Assembly: GCA_902493335.1 (NCBI GenBank)
Contig: CABUPJ010000023.1
Location: 1-51,758 of the forward strand
DNA length: 51,758 nt
DNA from: an uncultured Porphyromonadaceae bacterium
GTDB taxonomy: Bacteria > Bacteroidota > Bacteroidia > Bacteroidales > Muribaculaceae
Reading direction: 5' to 3'
In this document: in pieces, positions 34,881-42,895 of the stretch
How the letters are laid out: the number at the start of each line of letters is the position of its first letter
Numbering within the stretch: position 1 is the stretch's first letter
Notes under the pieces: generated by a model
What the model was told of the DNA's origin: nothing
The model's input: the letters and a program-made list of their open reading frames with translations, nothing else
The model's database searches: none
Program-made: the position numbers and the translations under genes

Positions 34881-35027
34881 ATCAAACATAAATAATAGTT
34901 GTGAATAAATTCTTTTTGTTTGTTTTATCTTACAAACAACACAACTCTTAAAATGGTTTGCGATTTTTACAAAAAAAGTCAAAAAAAGTTATAGCCGCGA
35001 CCCGAAACGCCCTGCTGGCGCGGTTTG

Positions 35028-36572
35028 TCAGAAGGGCGTCGGTTCGTCGCTCGACGTGGTATAATCTGCCGTTCCGCCCGAGAGGACGACGTTGGGCGTC
35101 ACCGCCGGACCGTCAACCGGGTTGAGCTTCGACACACGCTGTTCGACAAAGCTGTCGGCACCTTCCTCTATCCAGTTCTCAAAACGGGCGAAATTGGCGC
35201 GGAAACGCATGTTGACATCCTTGACGGCACCGCTGCGGTGCTTGGCGACGATAAATTCGGCAAGACCGCGTATGTCTTTGCCGCTCGGGTCGACATCGCT
35301 GTGGTAGTAATACTCGGGACGATGGATGAAGCAGACAATGTCGGCATCCTGCTCGATAGCACCCGACTCACGGAGGTCGGAAAGCTGCGGACGCTTGTTC
35401 TCGCCACGCGACTCGAGGGCACGGCTGAGCTGCGACAGAGCGATAATCGGTATGTTAAGCTCTTTGGCAAGCTGCTTGAGCGAACGTGATATCGTACTCA
35501 CCTCCTGCTCGCGCGAACCGAACTTCATGCCCGATGCATTCATCAGCTGAAGGTAGTCGATGATAATCATCTTCACCTTATGTTCTCGCACGAGACGGCG
35601 GGCCTTGGTACGCAGCTCGAAGACCGACAGCGACGCCGTGTCATCGATATACATCGGCGCGCCGTTGAGATATTTGATGCGCACCATCAGCTGCTCCCAC
35701 TCGAGCGGTGTGAGCTGTCCGCTCTTGATCTTGTCGCCCGGCAGCTCGCATACATTTGATATAAGACGGTTGACAAGCTGGAGATTGCTCATCTCGAGCG
35801 AGAAGATGGCGATGGGTATGTTGTAGTTGACAGCCATGTTCTTTGCCATCGAGAGCACAAAGGCTGTCTTGCCCATGGCAGGACGGGCGGCGATTATTAT
35901 AAGGTCGGAGTTCTGCCAGCCTGAAGTCAGTTTGTCGAGTTCGTGGAAACCCGATTCGAGGCCGCTGAGGCCCGATGTACGGTTTGCCGCCGCCTGTATC
36001 TGCTCGATGGCGCTCGTTATCACGGGGTCGATCTGAGTCACATCCTTCTTGACGTTGCGCTGAGAAATCTCGAAGAGTTTGCCCTCGGCTTCCTGGAGCA
36101 GGTCGTCGACATCGAGGCTCTCGTCAAAAGCCTTAGAACCAATCGTCGAGCTGAACGAGATAAGCTCTCGCGCCAGATATTTCTGAGCCACGATGCGGGC
36201 ATGGAACTCGACATTGGCCGCCGACGCCACATTAGAGGTCAGACGCACGACAAAGGCCGGACCGCCGACTTCCTCGAGCGAACCGTTGAGTTTGAGCTGG
36301 TCGGTGACTGTCAGCAGGTCGATAGGCTTCTGTGAGGCGCCGAGTGTCTGTATCGCCTCGTAGATGCGCTGATGAGCCGGCTCATAGAAACTCTCGGGCT
36401 TGAGGATGTCACACACAAGAATGTATGCGTCTTTCTCTATCATAAGGGCGCCGAGCACAGCCGCCTCGACATCGATGTCGCGCGGAGCAAGACGGCCGAG
36501 CGAGTCGACCGACGGTGTATCATGCTGTTGCCTGCTGCTGTTTTTTCTATATCTGTTGGGCTGACTTTCCAT
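35028..36572 (-). CDS. dnaB: Replicative DNA helicase DnaB
   Basis: The 514-residue product has the DnaB N-terminal domain (about 25-130: RDIDVEAAVLGALMIEKDAY ... FYEPAHQRIYEAI) and the RecA-like C-terminal domain. The latter has Walker A ARPAMGKT (229-236), the Walker B segment KMIIIDYLQLMN and the DnaB signature LSQLSRALESR...PQLSDLRESGAIEQDADIV. It unwinds DNA 5'-3' at the replication fork as a hexamer. No intein or insertion is seen. A Ser/Thr/Pro-rich tail of about 20 residues follows. Confidence 0.96.
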   Translation of the reverse strand: MESQPNRYRKNSSRQQHDTPSVDSLGRLAPRDIDVEAAVLGALMIEKDAYILVCDILKPESFYEPAHQRIYEAIQTLGASQKPIDLLTVTDQLKLNGSLEEVGGPAFVVRLTSNVASAANVEFHARIVAQKYLARELISFSSTIGSKAFDESLDVDDLLQEAEGKLFEISQRNVKKDVTQIDPVITSAIEQIQAAANRTSGLSGLESGFHELDKLTSGWQNSDLIIIAARPAMGKTAFVLSMAKNMAVNYNIPIAIFSLEMSNLQLVNRLISNVCELPGDKIKSGQLTPLEWEQLMVRIKYLNGAPMYIDDTASLSVFELRTKARRLVREHKVKMIIIDYLQLMNASGMKFGSREQEVSTISRSLKQLAKELNIPIIALSQLSRALESRGENKRPQLSDLRESGAIEQDADIVCFIHRPEYYYHSDVDPSGKDIRGLAEFIVAKHRSGAVKDVNMRFRANFARFENWIEEGADSFVEQRVSKLNPVDGPAVTPNVVLSGGTADYTTSSDEPTPF

Positions 36573-36602
36573 TTTACAAGGCTGTTTCGGTTATCATTTC
36601 TG

Positions 36603-36610
36603 CAAATTTA
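36603..36610 (-). promoter_or_regulatory. -7 element of dnaB
   Basis: TAAATTTG on the minus strand, 30 bases before the dnaB ATG (36572). No -33 TTTG is apparent. Confidence 0.5.
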
Positions 36611-36718
36611 AGCATTTAGAGACGTCAATAGGTAGAAAAAAATATCCTTTTTTTCAACATTATTATAAACAAAGATTTTTTAACCATTAAATCAGACAGT
36701 TTTGACAATTAAATTAAC

Positions 36719-36726
36719 TAAATTTG
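36719..36726 (+). promoter_or_regulatory. -7 element of the RND efflux operon
   Basis: TAAATTTG matches TAnnTTTG, 36 bases before the ATG at 36763. A TTTG 14 bases upstream is closer than the usual 19-21-base spacing. Confidence 0.55.
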
Positions 36727-36762
36727 TAACATAATCACACTACAGTCTTTTTCCACCCATAA

Positions 36763-38178
36763 ATGAAAAAACTAAGAGCTTTTCTAATCCCGGCCGCCGC
36801 CCTGCTGATAAGTTCCGCGAGCGTTGCCGGTCAGACAACCCTGAGCCTTGAACAATGTCTGTCGATAGCCCTGAGCGACAACCCGACAGTGAAAATCGCA
36901 GACCTTGAAATCAAACGTGCCGACTATTCTAAAAAAGAGACACTGGGGCAACTGCTGCCGTCGGTCAGCTTCGGCTTCAACTACAACCGTATGCTTGCCA
37001 AACAGGTCGCGTACATGAACATGGACGGCTTCGGCGGTTTCGGCGGAGACAACGAAGAGGGAAACCCCGAGGAAACCCAGTCACGCGCCTCGTCAAAAAA
37101 AGACAACGGCATCAAGATGGGTCTCGACAACTCCTACTCGACTGGCTTCTCGGCCACACTGCCTCTTATCGCCCCGCAGCTGTGGCAGTCGCTCAAGCTA
37201 TCCGATTCCCAGATACTGGTAAACATCGAGCAGGCCCGTTCGTCGAAACTCGACCTCGTCAATCAGGTCAAAAGCGCCTACTACGCCCTGCTTCTCGCCA
37301 ATGATTCAAAGAAGGTGATACAGGAGAGCTATGACATGGCTGCCCTGACCTACGACATATACTCGAAGCAATATGCCGCCGGCGCCGCATCCGACTATGA
37401 CGTGCTGCGCACATCGGTGGCGATGAAGAATGTCGAGCCCGAGCTGCTGCAGGCCGACATAGCCATCAAGCAGGCCCGCCTGCAGCTGGCGATACTGATG
37501 GGTGTCGACGCATCGTTTGAATTCACCCCGACAACGACGCTATCAGACTACGAAGCCGACATGTACGGCAAGACTCTTGCAATCGACGCCGACTACAGCG
37601 CCAACCCCTCGCTCGCGCTCAACAGAATCCAGACCGACATCGCCAACAAGACAGTCACCCTGCGCAAGGCTGCCTTCTACCCGACCGTCGCCCTGACAGC
37701 CAACTACAACTGGACATCGTCGAGCAACGGTAATCCGCTCAGAAACTTCAGATGGAACCCCTACTCGATGATAGGTCTGACGGTGTCATTCCCTCTGTTC
37801 GAGGGCGGCGCGCGATACAACGCCGTGCGTCAGGCTAAAGTCCAGGCTCAGGAGATGGTGCTCCAGCGCGAGAACCTCGAGCGCAGCATCGCCAGTCAGG
37901 TCAGCCTCGCCATCGACAACATAAAGGTGAACGTCAAACAGATCGCATCGTGCAGCGAGAGCGTCGGTCAGGCCGACCGCGCCCATAATATAATGGAAAA
38001 GAGCTTTGCCATCGGTGCCGCGTCATATCTCGACCTGCGTGACTCAGAGCTCGCCCTGACAAGGGCCCGTCTCGCTTACAACCAGGCGATATACAACTAT
38101 CTTATCGCCAATAGCGAACTCGAGCTTCTGCTCGGCAACGCCCCGATTGACGACTACAAACTGACAGAAAACAATTAA
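36763..38178 (+). CDS. TolC family outer-membrane efflux protein
   Basis: The 471-residue product has a signal peptide (to about residue 22, VAGQ) and two OEP repeats of long alpha-helices, seen in LSLEQCLSIALSDNPTVKIADLEIKRADYSKKETLGQLLPSVSF and its C-terminal counterpart IMEKSFAIGAASYLDLRDSELALTRARLAYNQAIYNYL. It forms the outer-membrane channel of a tripartite pump. An acidic/Gly insert (GFGGFGGDNEEGNPEE) sits near residue 90. First gene of a four-gene operon: 21 bases to the adaptor. Confidence 0.9.
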   Translation: MKKLRAFLIPAAALLISSASVAGQTTLSLEQCLSIALSDNPTVKIADLEIKRADYSKKETLGQLLPSVSFGFNYNRMLAKQVAYMNMDGFGGFGGDNEEGNPEETQSRASSKKDNGIKMGLDNSYSTGFSATLPLIAPQLWQSLKLSDSQILVNIEQARSSKLDLVNQVKSAYYALLLANDSKKVIQESYDMAALTYDIYSKQYAAGAASDYDVLRTSVAMKNVEPELLQADIAIKQARLQLAILMGVDASFEFTPTTTLSDYEADMYGKTLAIDADYSANPSLALNRIQTDIANKTVTLRKAAFYPTVALTANYNWTSSSNGNPLRNFRWNPYSMIGLTVSFPLFEGGARYNAVRQAKVQAQEMVLQRENLERSIASQVSLAIDNIKVNVKQIASCSESVGQADRAHNIMEKSFAIGAASYLDLRDSELALTRARLAYNQAIYNYLIANSELELLLGNAPIDDYKLTENN

Positions 38179-38199
38179 TATCTTAAAATACAGAACCCC

Positions 38200-39216
38200 A
38201 TGATGAAGATGAAACCTTATTATATCATGCCGCTCGCCATGATTCTGACCGCATGCGGCAATGACGACAAAGGCGGTGAAACAGACGTCAAAGACGAGCT
38301 GCCGCAGGTCGAAATCAGCACTGTAGCTGTCGAGAGCGTGCCGCAGATTAAAGAATACACCGCCAATGTCGAGGCCGAAAACATCAACAACATATCGCCG
38401 TCGGCACCCAACCGCATCAAATCGATTGCCGTCGAAGTCGGCGACCCGGTCAGACGCGGCCAGACTCTCGTAGTCATGGACGGTGCCAACATCACCCAGT
38501 CGAAAATCAATCTCGACCAGATCGAGCGCGAGTATAACCGCGCCGTGCAGCTCCTCGAGATTGGCGCCGGCACCCAGCAGGCCGTCGACCAGCTCAAGGC
38601 ACAGCTCGACGCCGCCCGCAGCCAGTATGACAATCTGCTCGAGAACACTCAGCTCATCTCGCCGATCAACGGCGTCGTCACCGCCCGCAACTACGACCCG
38701 GGCGACATGACGGGCAATCAGCCCGTGCTCACCGTCGGTCAGCTCACGCCTGCCGTCAAGGTCATCGTCAACATCAGCGAGAGCGACCTGGCACTCATCC
38801 GCCGAGGCATGCCCGTCGACGTCAGATTCGATGCTTTCGAGGGCCGCGAATTTACCGGCCGCATCGCCCGCATCTATCCGACGGTCGACCCCGCCACACG
38901 CACATTCACGGCCGAAATCGCCATCAATAACGGCGACGGCGCCATCAAACCCGGCATGTTTGCCCGCGTCAGCATGAATCTCGGCGAACGCAGCAGCGTC
39001 GTTGTTCCCGACCGCGCCGTCGTCAAACAAAGCGGATCGGGCAACAAATATGTCTATGTCTATTCCAAAGGGAAAGTGTCGTATAACCGCGTCGAACTCG
39101 GCCGCCGCCTCGACAACACCTACGAATTGCTCTCTGGCGTAGCCGACGGTGACACGGTTGTCATATCGGGCCAGACCCGTCTCGCCGACGGCGTCGCCGT
39201 AGAGATTATCAAATGA
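38200..39216 (+). CDS. RND efflux periplasmic adaptor (membrane-fusion) lipoprotein
   Basis: The 338-residue product has a lipoprotein signal ending LTAC (lipobox, Cys near residue 19). The HlyD/biotinyl-lipoyl-like half motifs are APNRIKSIAVEVGDPVRRGQTLVVMD and QLISPINGVVTARNYDPGDMTG, separated by a coiled-coil hairpin (about 105-150). A beta-barrel domain follows (ARIYPTVDPATRTFTAEIAI). It links the TolC-type channel to the RND permease. Usual size for an MFP of the AcrA/MexA type, though the hairpin is short. Confidence 0.92.
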   Translation: MMKMKPYYIMPLAMILTACGNDDKGGETDVKDELPQVEISTVAVESVPQIKEYTANVEAENINNISPSAPNRIKSIAVEVGDPVRRGQTLVVMDGANITQSKINLDQIEREYNRAVQLLEIGAGTQQAVDQLKAQLDAARSQYDNLLENTQLISPINGVVTARNYDPGDMTGNQPVLTVGQLTPAVKVIVNISESDLALIRRGMPVDVRFDAFEGREFTGRIARIYPTVDPATRTFTAEIAINNGDGAIKPGMFARVSMNLGERSSVVVPDRAVVKQSGSGNKYVYVYSKGKVSYNRVELGRRLDNTYELLSGVADGDTVVISGQTRLADGVAVEIIK

Positions 39217-39261
39217 TAGCATCAACTCAGTCAAACAACACACTCCAACACGATATAACTC

Positions 39262-42200
39262 ATGAGTTTATACGGTAGCGCCGTCAAACGGCCAATCATG
39301 ACGACACTGTGTTTCGTCGCTGTGGTCATCCTCGGCATCTTCTCGCTGAAGACCCTCCCGATCGACCTCTACCCCGACATCGACACCAACACACTGATGG
39401 TCATGACGACATATCAGGGCGCGAGCGCCCAGGACATCGAGCAGAACGTCACCCGTCCGCTCGAAAACGTCCTCAACGCCGTCAACGACCTCAAGCATAT
39501 CACCTCGAAATCACGCGAGAACATCTCGGTCATCACCCTCGAGTTTGAATACGGCAAAGACATCGACGTGCTTACCAACGATGTCCGCGACAAGCTCGAC
39601 CTCGTTTCGTCGATGCTCCCCGACGACGCCGAGACGCCCATCATCTTCAAGTTCTCGACCGACATGATTCCTATCCTGCTGCTTTCAGTGCAGGCCGAAG
39701 AGAGCATGCCGGGTCTTTACAAGATTCTCGACGACGCCGTCGCCAACCCTCTGGCGCGCATCAACGGCGTCGGTTCGGTCTCGATTTCGGGCGCGCCCAA
39801 ACGCGAGATACATATATATGTAGACCCCGCGCGCCTCGAGGCCTACAACCTTTCGATCGAACAGATTTCGGCCATAATCGCCGCCGAGAACCGCAACATC
39901 CCCGGCGGTTCGTTCGACATCGGCTCTGACACCTACTCGCTGCGCGTCCAGGGCGAATTCGCCTCGTCTGACCAGATGGCCGACATCGTTGTCGGCTCGC
40001 AGGGCGGCAGAAACATATTCCTCAAAGACGTCGCCCGCATCGACGACTCTCTCGAGGAACGCGCCCAGCAGACGTATAACAACGGTGTAAAAGGCGCGAT
40101 GATAGTCATCCAGAAACAGAGCGGCGCCAACTCGGTCGAAATCTCCGACAAGGTGCTCAAGATGCTGCCGTCGCTTCAGAAACGACTCCCGAGCGACGTC
40201 AAGCTCGGCATCATCGTCGACACGTCCGACAATATCCGCAACACCATCGCCTCGCTCGTCGAGACGGTGCTCTACGCCCTGCTATTCGTCGTCATCGTCG
40301 TCTTCTTCTTCCTCGGACGATGGCGTGCGACCCTCATCATCACCATCACCATACCTATCTCGCTCATAGCGTCGTTCATCTATCTGGCCGTCACGGGCAA
40401 CTCGCTCAACATCGTGTCGCTCTCGGCCCTGTCGATATCGATAGGCATGGTTGTCGACGACGCCATCGTCGTGCTTGAGAACGTCACGACCCACATCGAG
40501 CGAGGCTCTGACCCCAAGCAAGCCGCCGTACACGGCACCAACGAGGTCGCCGTCTCGGTCATCGCCTCGACGCTGACACTTATCGCCGTGTTCTTCCCTC
40601 TGACCCTCGTCACAGGCATGACAGGTGTCCTCTTCCGTCAGCTCGGCTGGATGGTGACGATCATGATGATTATCTCGACCGTCTGCGCGCTGTCGCTGAC
40701 CCCGATGCTCTGCAGCCTTCTGCTGCGCCGCACAAATCATCACGGCAAACTCTACACTTTGTTCTTCACGCCGATCAACCGCGGCCTTGACGCCTTCGAC
40801 AACGGCTATGCGCGGCTGCTGACATGGGTCGTCGGACATAAACTCGTCACCTTCATTGTCTGCATCGTCATCTTCGCCGGCTCGCTGCTGCTTGTGCGTC
40901 AGGTAGGCACCGAATTCTTCCCCACCGCCGACGACGGCCGTCTGGGTGTCAACCTCGAACTTCCGATCGGCACCCGCGTCGAGATTGCCCAGGAGGTCAC
41001 ATCGCGCCTCGTCGACGAATGGAAAGAGAAATATCCCGAGATACGAGTCATAAACTACACCGTCGGCACGGCCTCGAGCGACAATACCTTTGCCTCGCTC
41101 AACGACAATGGCCCGCATATCGTCTCGATGAACATCAAGCTCGTCGACCCGGGATTGCGCGACCGCCGCATCACCGAGATCGCGGCCCTGATGCGTGACG
41201 ACCTCAAGCACTACCCGCAGTATAAGAAGGCTCAGGTCAACGTCGGCGGCAATGCCGGCGGCAGCATGGGCGGCCAGTCTACAATCGACTATGAGATCTA
41301 CGGCTATGACTTCGCCGAAACCGACTCTGTCGCCGCCAAGCTCAAGAAAGCCCTCGAGGCGATACCGGGCACAGCTGATGTATTCATATCTCGCTCAGAC
41401 TATCAGCCGGAATATCAGGTCGACTTCGACCGCGAGAAGCTCGCAATCTACGGACTTAACCTCCAGACTGCCGCCAACTATCTGCGCAACCGCATCAACG
41501 GCGCCACAGCATCGCGATTCCGCGAGGACGGCGAAGAGTATGACATCAAGGTCATGTATGCCCCCGAACACCGCACCTCGCTTGAAGACATCGAGAACAT
41601 CCTCATCTATAACAACGCCGGACAAGGCGTCCGCGTCAAGGATGTCGGCAAAGTCGTCGAACGCTTTACCCCGCCGACCATCGAGCGCAAAGACCGCGAA
41701 CGTGTCGTCACCGTGCGCACAGTCGTTCAGGATGTACCTATGAGCCAGATTGTCGAGGCATCCGACAAGGCCATCGAGCAGATGGACATTCCCCAGGGCA
41801 TATCGATAGAACTCTCGGGCAGCTACGAAGACCAGCAGGATTCATTCCGCGACCTGCTTATGCTCGCCGTTCTCATCATCATCCTTGTCTATATCGTCAT
41901 GGCGGCCCAGTTTGAGAGCTATACCTACCCCGCCATCATCATGACGTCGCTGCTTTTCGCCTTCTCGGGCGTATTCATCATACTTTATCTCAGCGGCCAC
42001 ACCCTCAACGTCATGTCGATGATCGGCGCCATCATGCTTATCGGCATCGTCGTCAAGAACGGCATCGTGCTCATCGACTATATATCGCTCAACCGCGAAC
42101 GCGGCCTGTCGATCAGACGTTCGGTCATCCTCGGCGGCAAATCGCGTCTGCGTCCTGTCGTCATGACGACTCTGACCACAATCCTCGGCATGGTGCCGAT

Positions 42201-42384
42201 GGCTGTCGGCACAGGTCAGGGCGCCGAAATGTGGCGTCCGATGGGTACTGCGGTCATCGGCGGTCTGACATTCTCGACCATCCTGACACTGCTCTTCGTG
42301 CCTGTGCTCTACTGTGTCTTCGCCGCCAACGGCGTACGCAACACACGGCGCAAACTTCACAAACTCCACTCTAAACAAGCTTAA
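39262..42384 (+). CDS. RND efflux permease (HAE1/AcrB-like)
   Basis: The 1040-residue inner-membrane protein has the RND layout: TM1 (IMTTLCFVAVVILGIFSL), a large periplasmic loop, TM2-6, TM7, a second loop and TM8-12. The proton-relay pair in TM4 is Asp399-Asp400 (GMVVDDAIVVLEN). The absence of metal-binding Met/Glu features typical of CusA, and the DD pair, favour a multidrug or hydrophobic-compound exporter (HAE1) over heavy metals, but the substrate is not certain. Third gene of the operon; 45 bases after the adaptor and 4 bases before the PII-like gene. Confidence 0.95.
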   Translation: MSLYGSAVKRPIMTTLCFVAVVILGIFSLKTLPIDLYPDIDTNTLMVMTTYQGASAQDIEQNVTRPLENVLNAVNDLKHITSKSRENISVITLEFEYGKDIDVLTNDVRDKLDLVSSMLPDDAETPIIFKFSTDMIPILLLSVQAEESMPGLYKILDDAVANPLARINGVGSVSISGAPKREIHIYVDPARLEAYNLSIEQISAIIAAENRNIPGGSFDIGSDTYSLRVQGEFASSDQMADIVVGSQGGRNIFLKDVARIDDSLEERAQQTYNNGVKGAMIVIQKQSGANSVEISDKVLKMLPSLQKRLPSDVKLGIIVDTSDNIRNTIASLVETVLYALLFVVIVVFFFLGRWRATLIITITIPISLIASFIYLAVTGNSLNIVSLSALSISIGMVVDDAIVVLENVTTHIERGSDPKQAAVHGTNEVAVSVIASTLTLIAVFFPLTLVTGMTGVLFRQLGWMVTIMMIISTVCALSLTPMLCSLLLRRTNHHGKLYTLFFTPINRGLDAFDNGYARLLTWVVGHKLVTFIVCIVIFAGSLLLVRQVGTEFFPTADDGRLGVNLELPIGTRVEIAQEVTSRLVDEWKEKYPEIRVINYTVGTASSDNTFASLNDNGPHIVSMNIKLVDPGLRDRRITEIAALMRDDLKHYPQYKKAQVNVGGNAGGSMGGQSTIDYEIYGYDFAETDSVAAKLKKALEAIPGTADVFISRSDYQPEYQVDFDREKLAIYGLNLQTAANYLRNRINGATASRFREDGEEYDIKVMYAPEHRTSLEDIENILIYNNAGQGVRVKDVGKVVERFTPPTIERKDRERVVTVRTVVQDVPMSQIVEASDKAIEQMDIPQGISIELSGSYEDQQDSFRDLLMLAVLIIILVYIVMAAQFESYTYPAIIMTSLLFAFSGVFIILYLSGHTLNVMSMIGAIMLIGIVVKNGIVLIDYISLNRERGLSIRRSVILGGKSRLRPVVMTTLTTILGMVPMAVGTGQGAEMWRPMGTAVIGGLTFSTILTLLFVPVLYCVFAANGVRNTRRKLHKLHSKQA

Positions 42385-42388
42385 AACG

Positions 42389-42682
42389 ATGAAAGCAATC
42401 TTCATATCATTCGACCAGGCACACTATGAACGCATCATCGATCTGCTCGAGCGCAACAACTGCCGCGGCTTCACATCATGGCAACAGGTCATGGGCCGCG
42501 GCAGCCGCACCGGCGAACCGCACTACGGCTCACACGCGTGGCCCTCGATGGCTTCAGCCATCATGACCATTGTCGAAGACTCACGCGTCGATAATGTTCT
42601 CGCACGTCTGAAAGCAATCGACGACGAGCGCCCCAAACTCGGCCTCCGCGCCTTTGTCTGGAACATCGAAAAAACAATCTGA
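42389..42682 (+). CDS. Small PII-like protein at the end of the RND operon
   Basis: The 97-residue soluble protein (MKAIFISFDQAHYERIIDLL...) resembles the PII superfamily ferredoxin-like fold. It has a beta-alpha-beta start, a loop QVMGRGSRTGEPHYGSHAWP (about 38-57) where PII proteins have their T-loop, then ASAIMTIVEDSRVDNVLARLKAI and a terminal strand LRAFVWNIEKTI. It lacks the conserved PII Tyr-uridylylation motif. The start follows the permease stop by 4 bases, so it is probably co-translated. Some PII-like domains (CutA1, DUF3240) sit beside metal RND pumps, and a regulatory or metal/nucleotide-sensing role is plausible. ATG 42389 chosen over the longer frame from 42314. Confidence 0.72.
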   Translation: MKAIFISFDQAHYERIIDLLERNNCRGFTSWQQVMGRGSRTGEPHYGSHAWPSMASAIMTIVEDSRVDNVLARLKAIDDERPKLGLRAFVWNIEKTI

Positions 42683-42778
42683 GACACAGCGATTGAGACG
42701 ATAGCAAGGGCTTTGACCGTTACACACGGCGGGAAATTCACCATCGACATTTCAACAGCATGTGCAACGGAGATTTAG

Positions 42779-42885
42779 GCGGCTGCGCAATCGCGCAGCG
42801 TATCTTTGCGCAGCCGCGCGAAGATACTTCCGCTCAACAAAGCTCAAACAAGTTTGGCTTTGTATTCGACTTATTCGTATCTTTG
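42779..42885 (+). promoter_or_regulatory. Nested, mutually exclusive hairpins carrying two TATCTTTG boxes
   Basis: GCGGCTGCGCA (42779-42789) can pair perfectly with TGCGCAGCCGC (42807-42817). Alternatively GCTGCGC pairs with GCGCAGC (42782-42788, 42793-42799), and GTATCTTTGCGC (42800-42811) pairs with GCGCGAAGATAC (42816-42827). Further on, AAGATAC (42821-42827) can pair with GTATCTT (42877-42883) around an inner ACAAAGC-CAAAC/GTTTG-GCTTTGT hairpin. GTATCTTTG occurs twice (42800, 42877). The second is the -7 box of the porin gene, ending 10 bases before its ATG. The 42683-42778 part shows nothing. Confidence 0.55.
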
Positions 42886-42895
42886 TAGCTGTGTT

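Noticed and set aside
34885..34892. TATGTTTG box just before the LRR gene ATG
   Set aside because: It fits the -7 pattern but ends only 4 bases before the start codon, so transcription would begin in the coding region. A promoter further upstream is more likely, but I could not identify it.
38044..39243. Minus-strand open frame (399 codons) opposite the RND adaptor
   Set aside because: The adaptor has a lipobox and both lipoyl-like motifs. The opposite translation is of low complexity and matches nothing.
40282..41211. Minus-strand open frame (309 codons) within the RND permease
   Set aside because: It is a His/Asp/Arg/Glu-rich shadow of membrane-segment codons; the permease reading is unambiguous.
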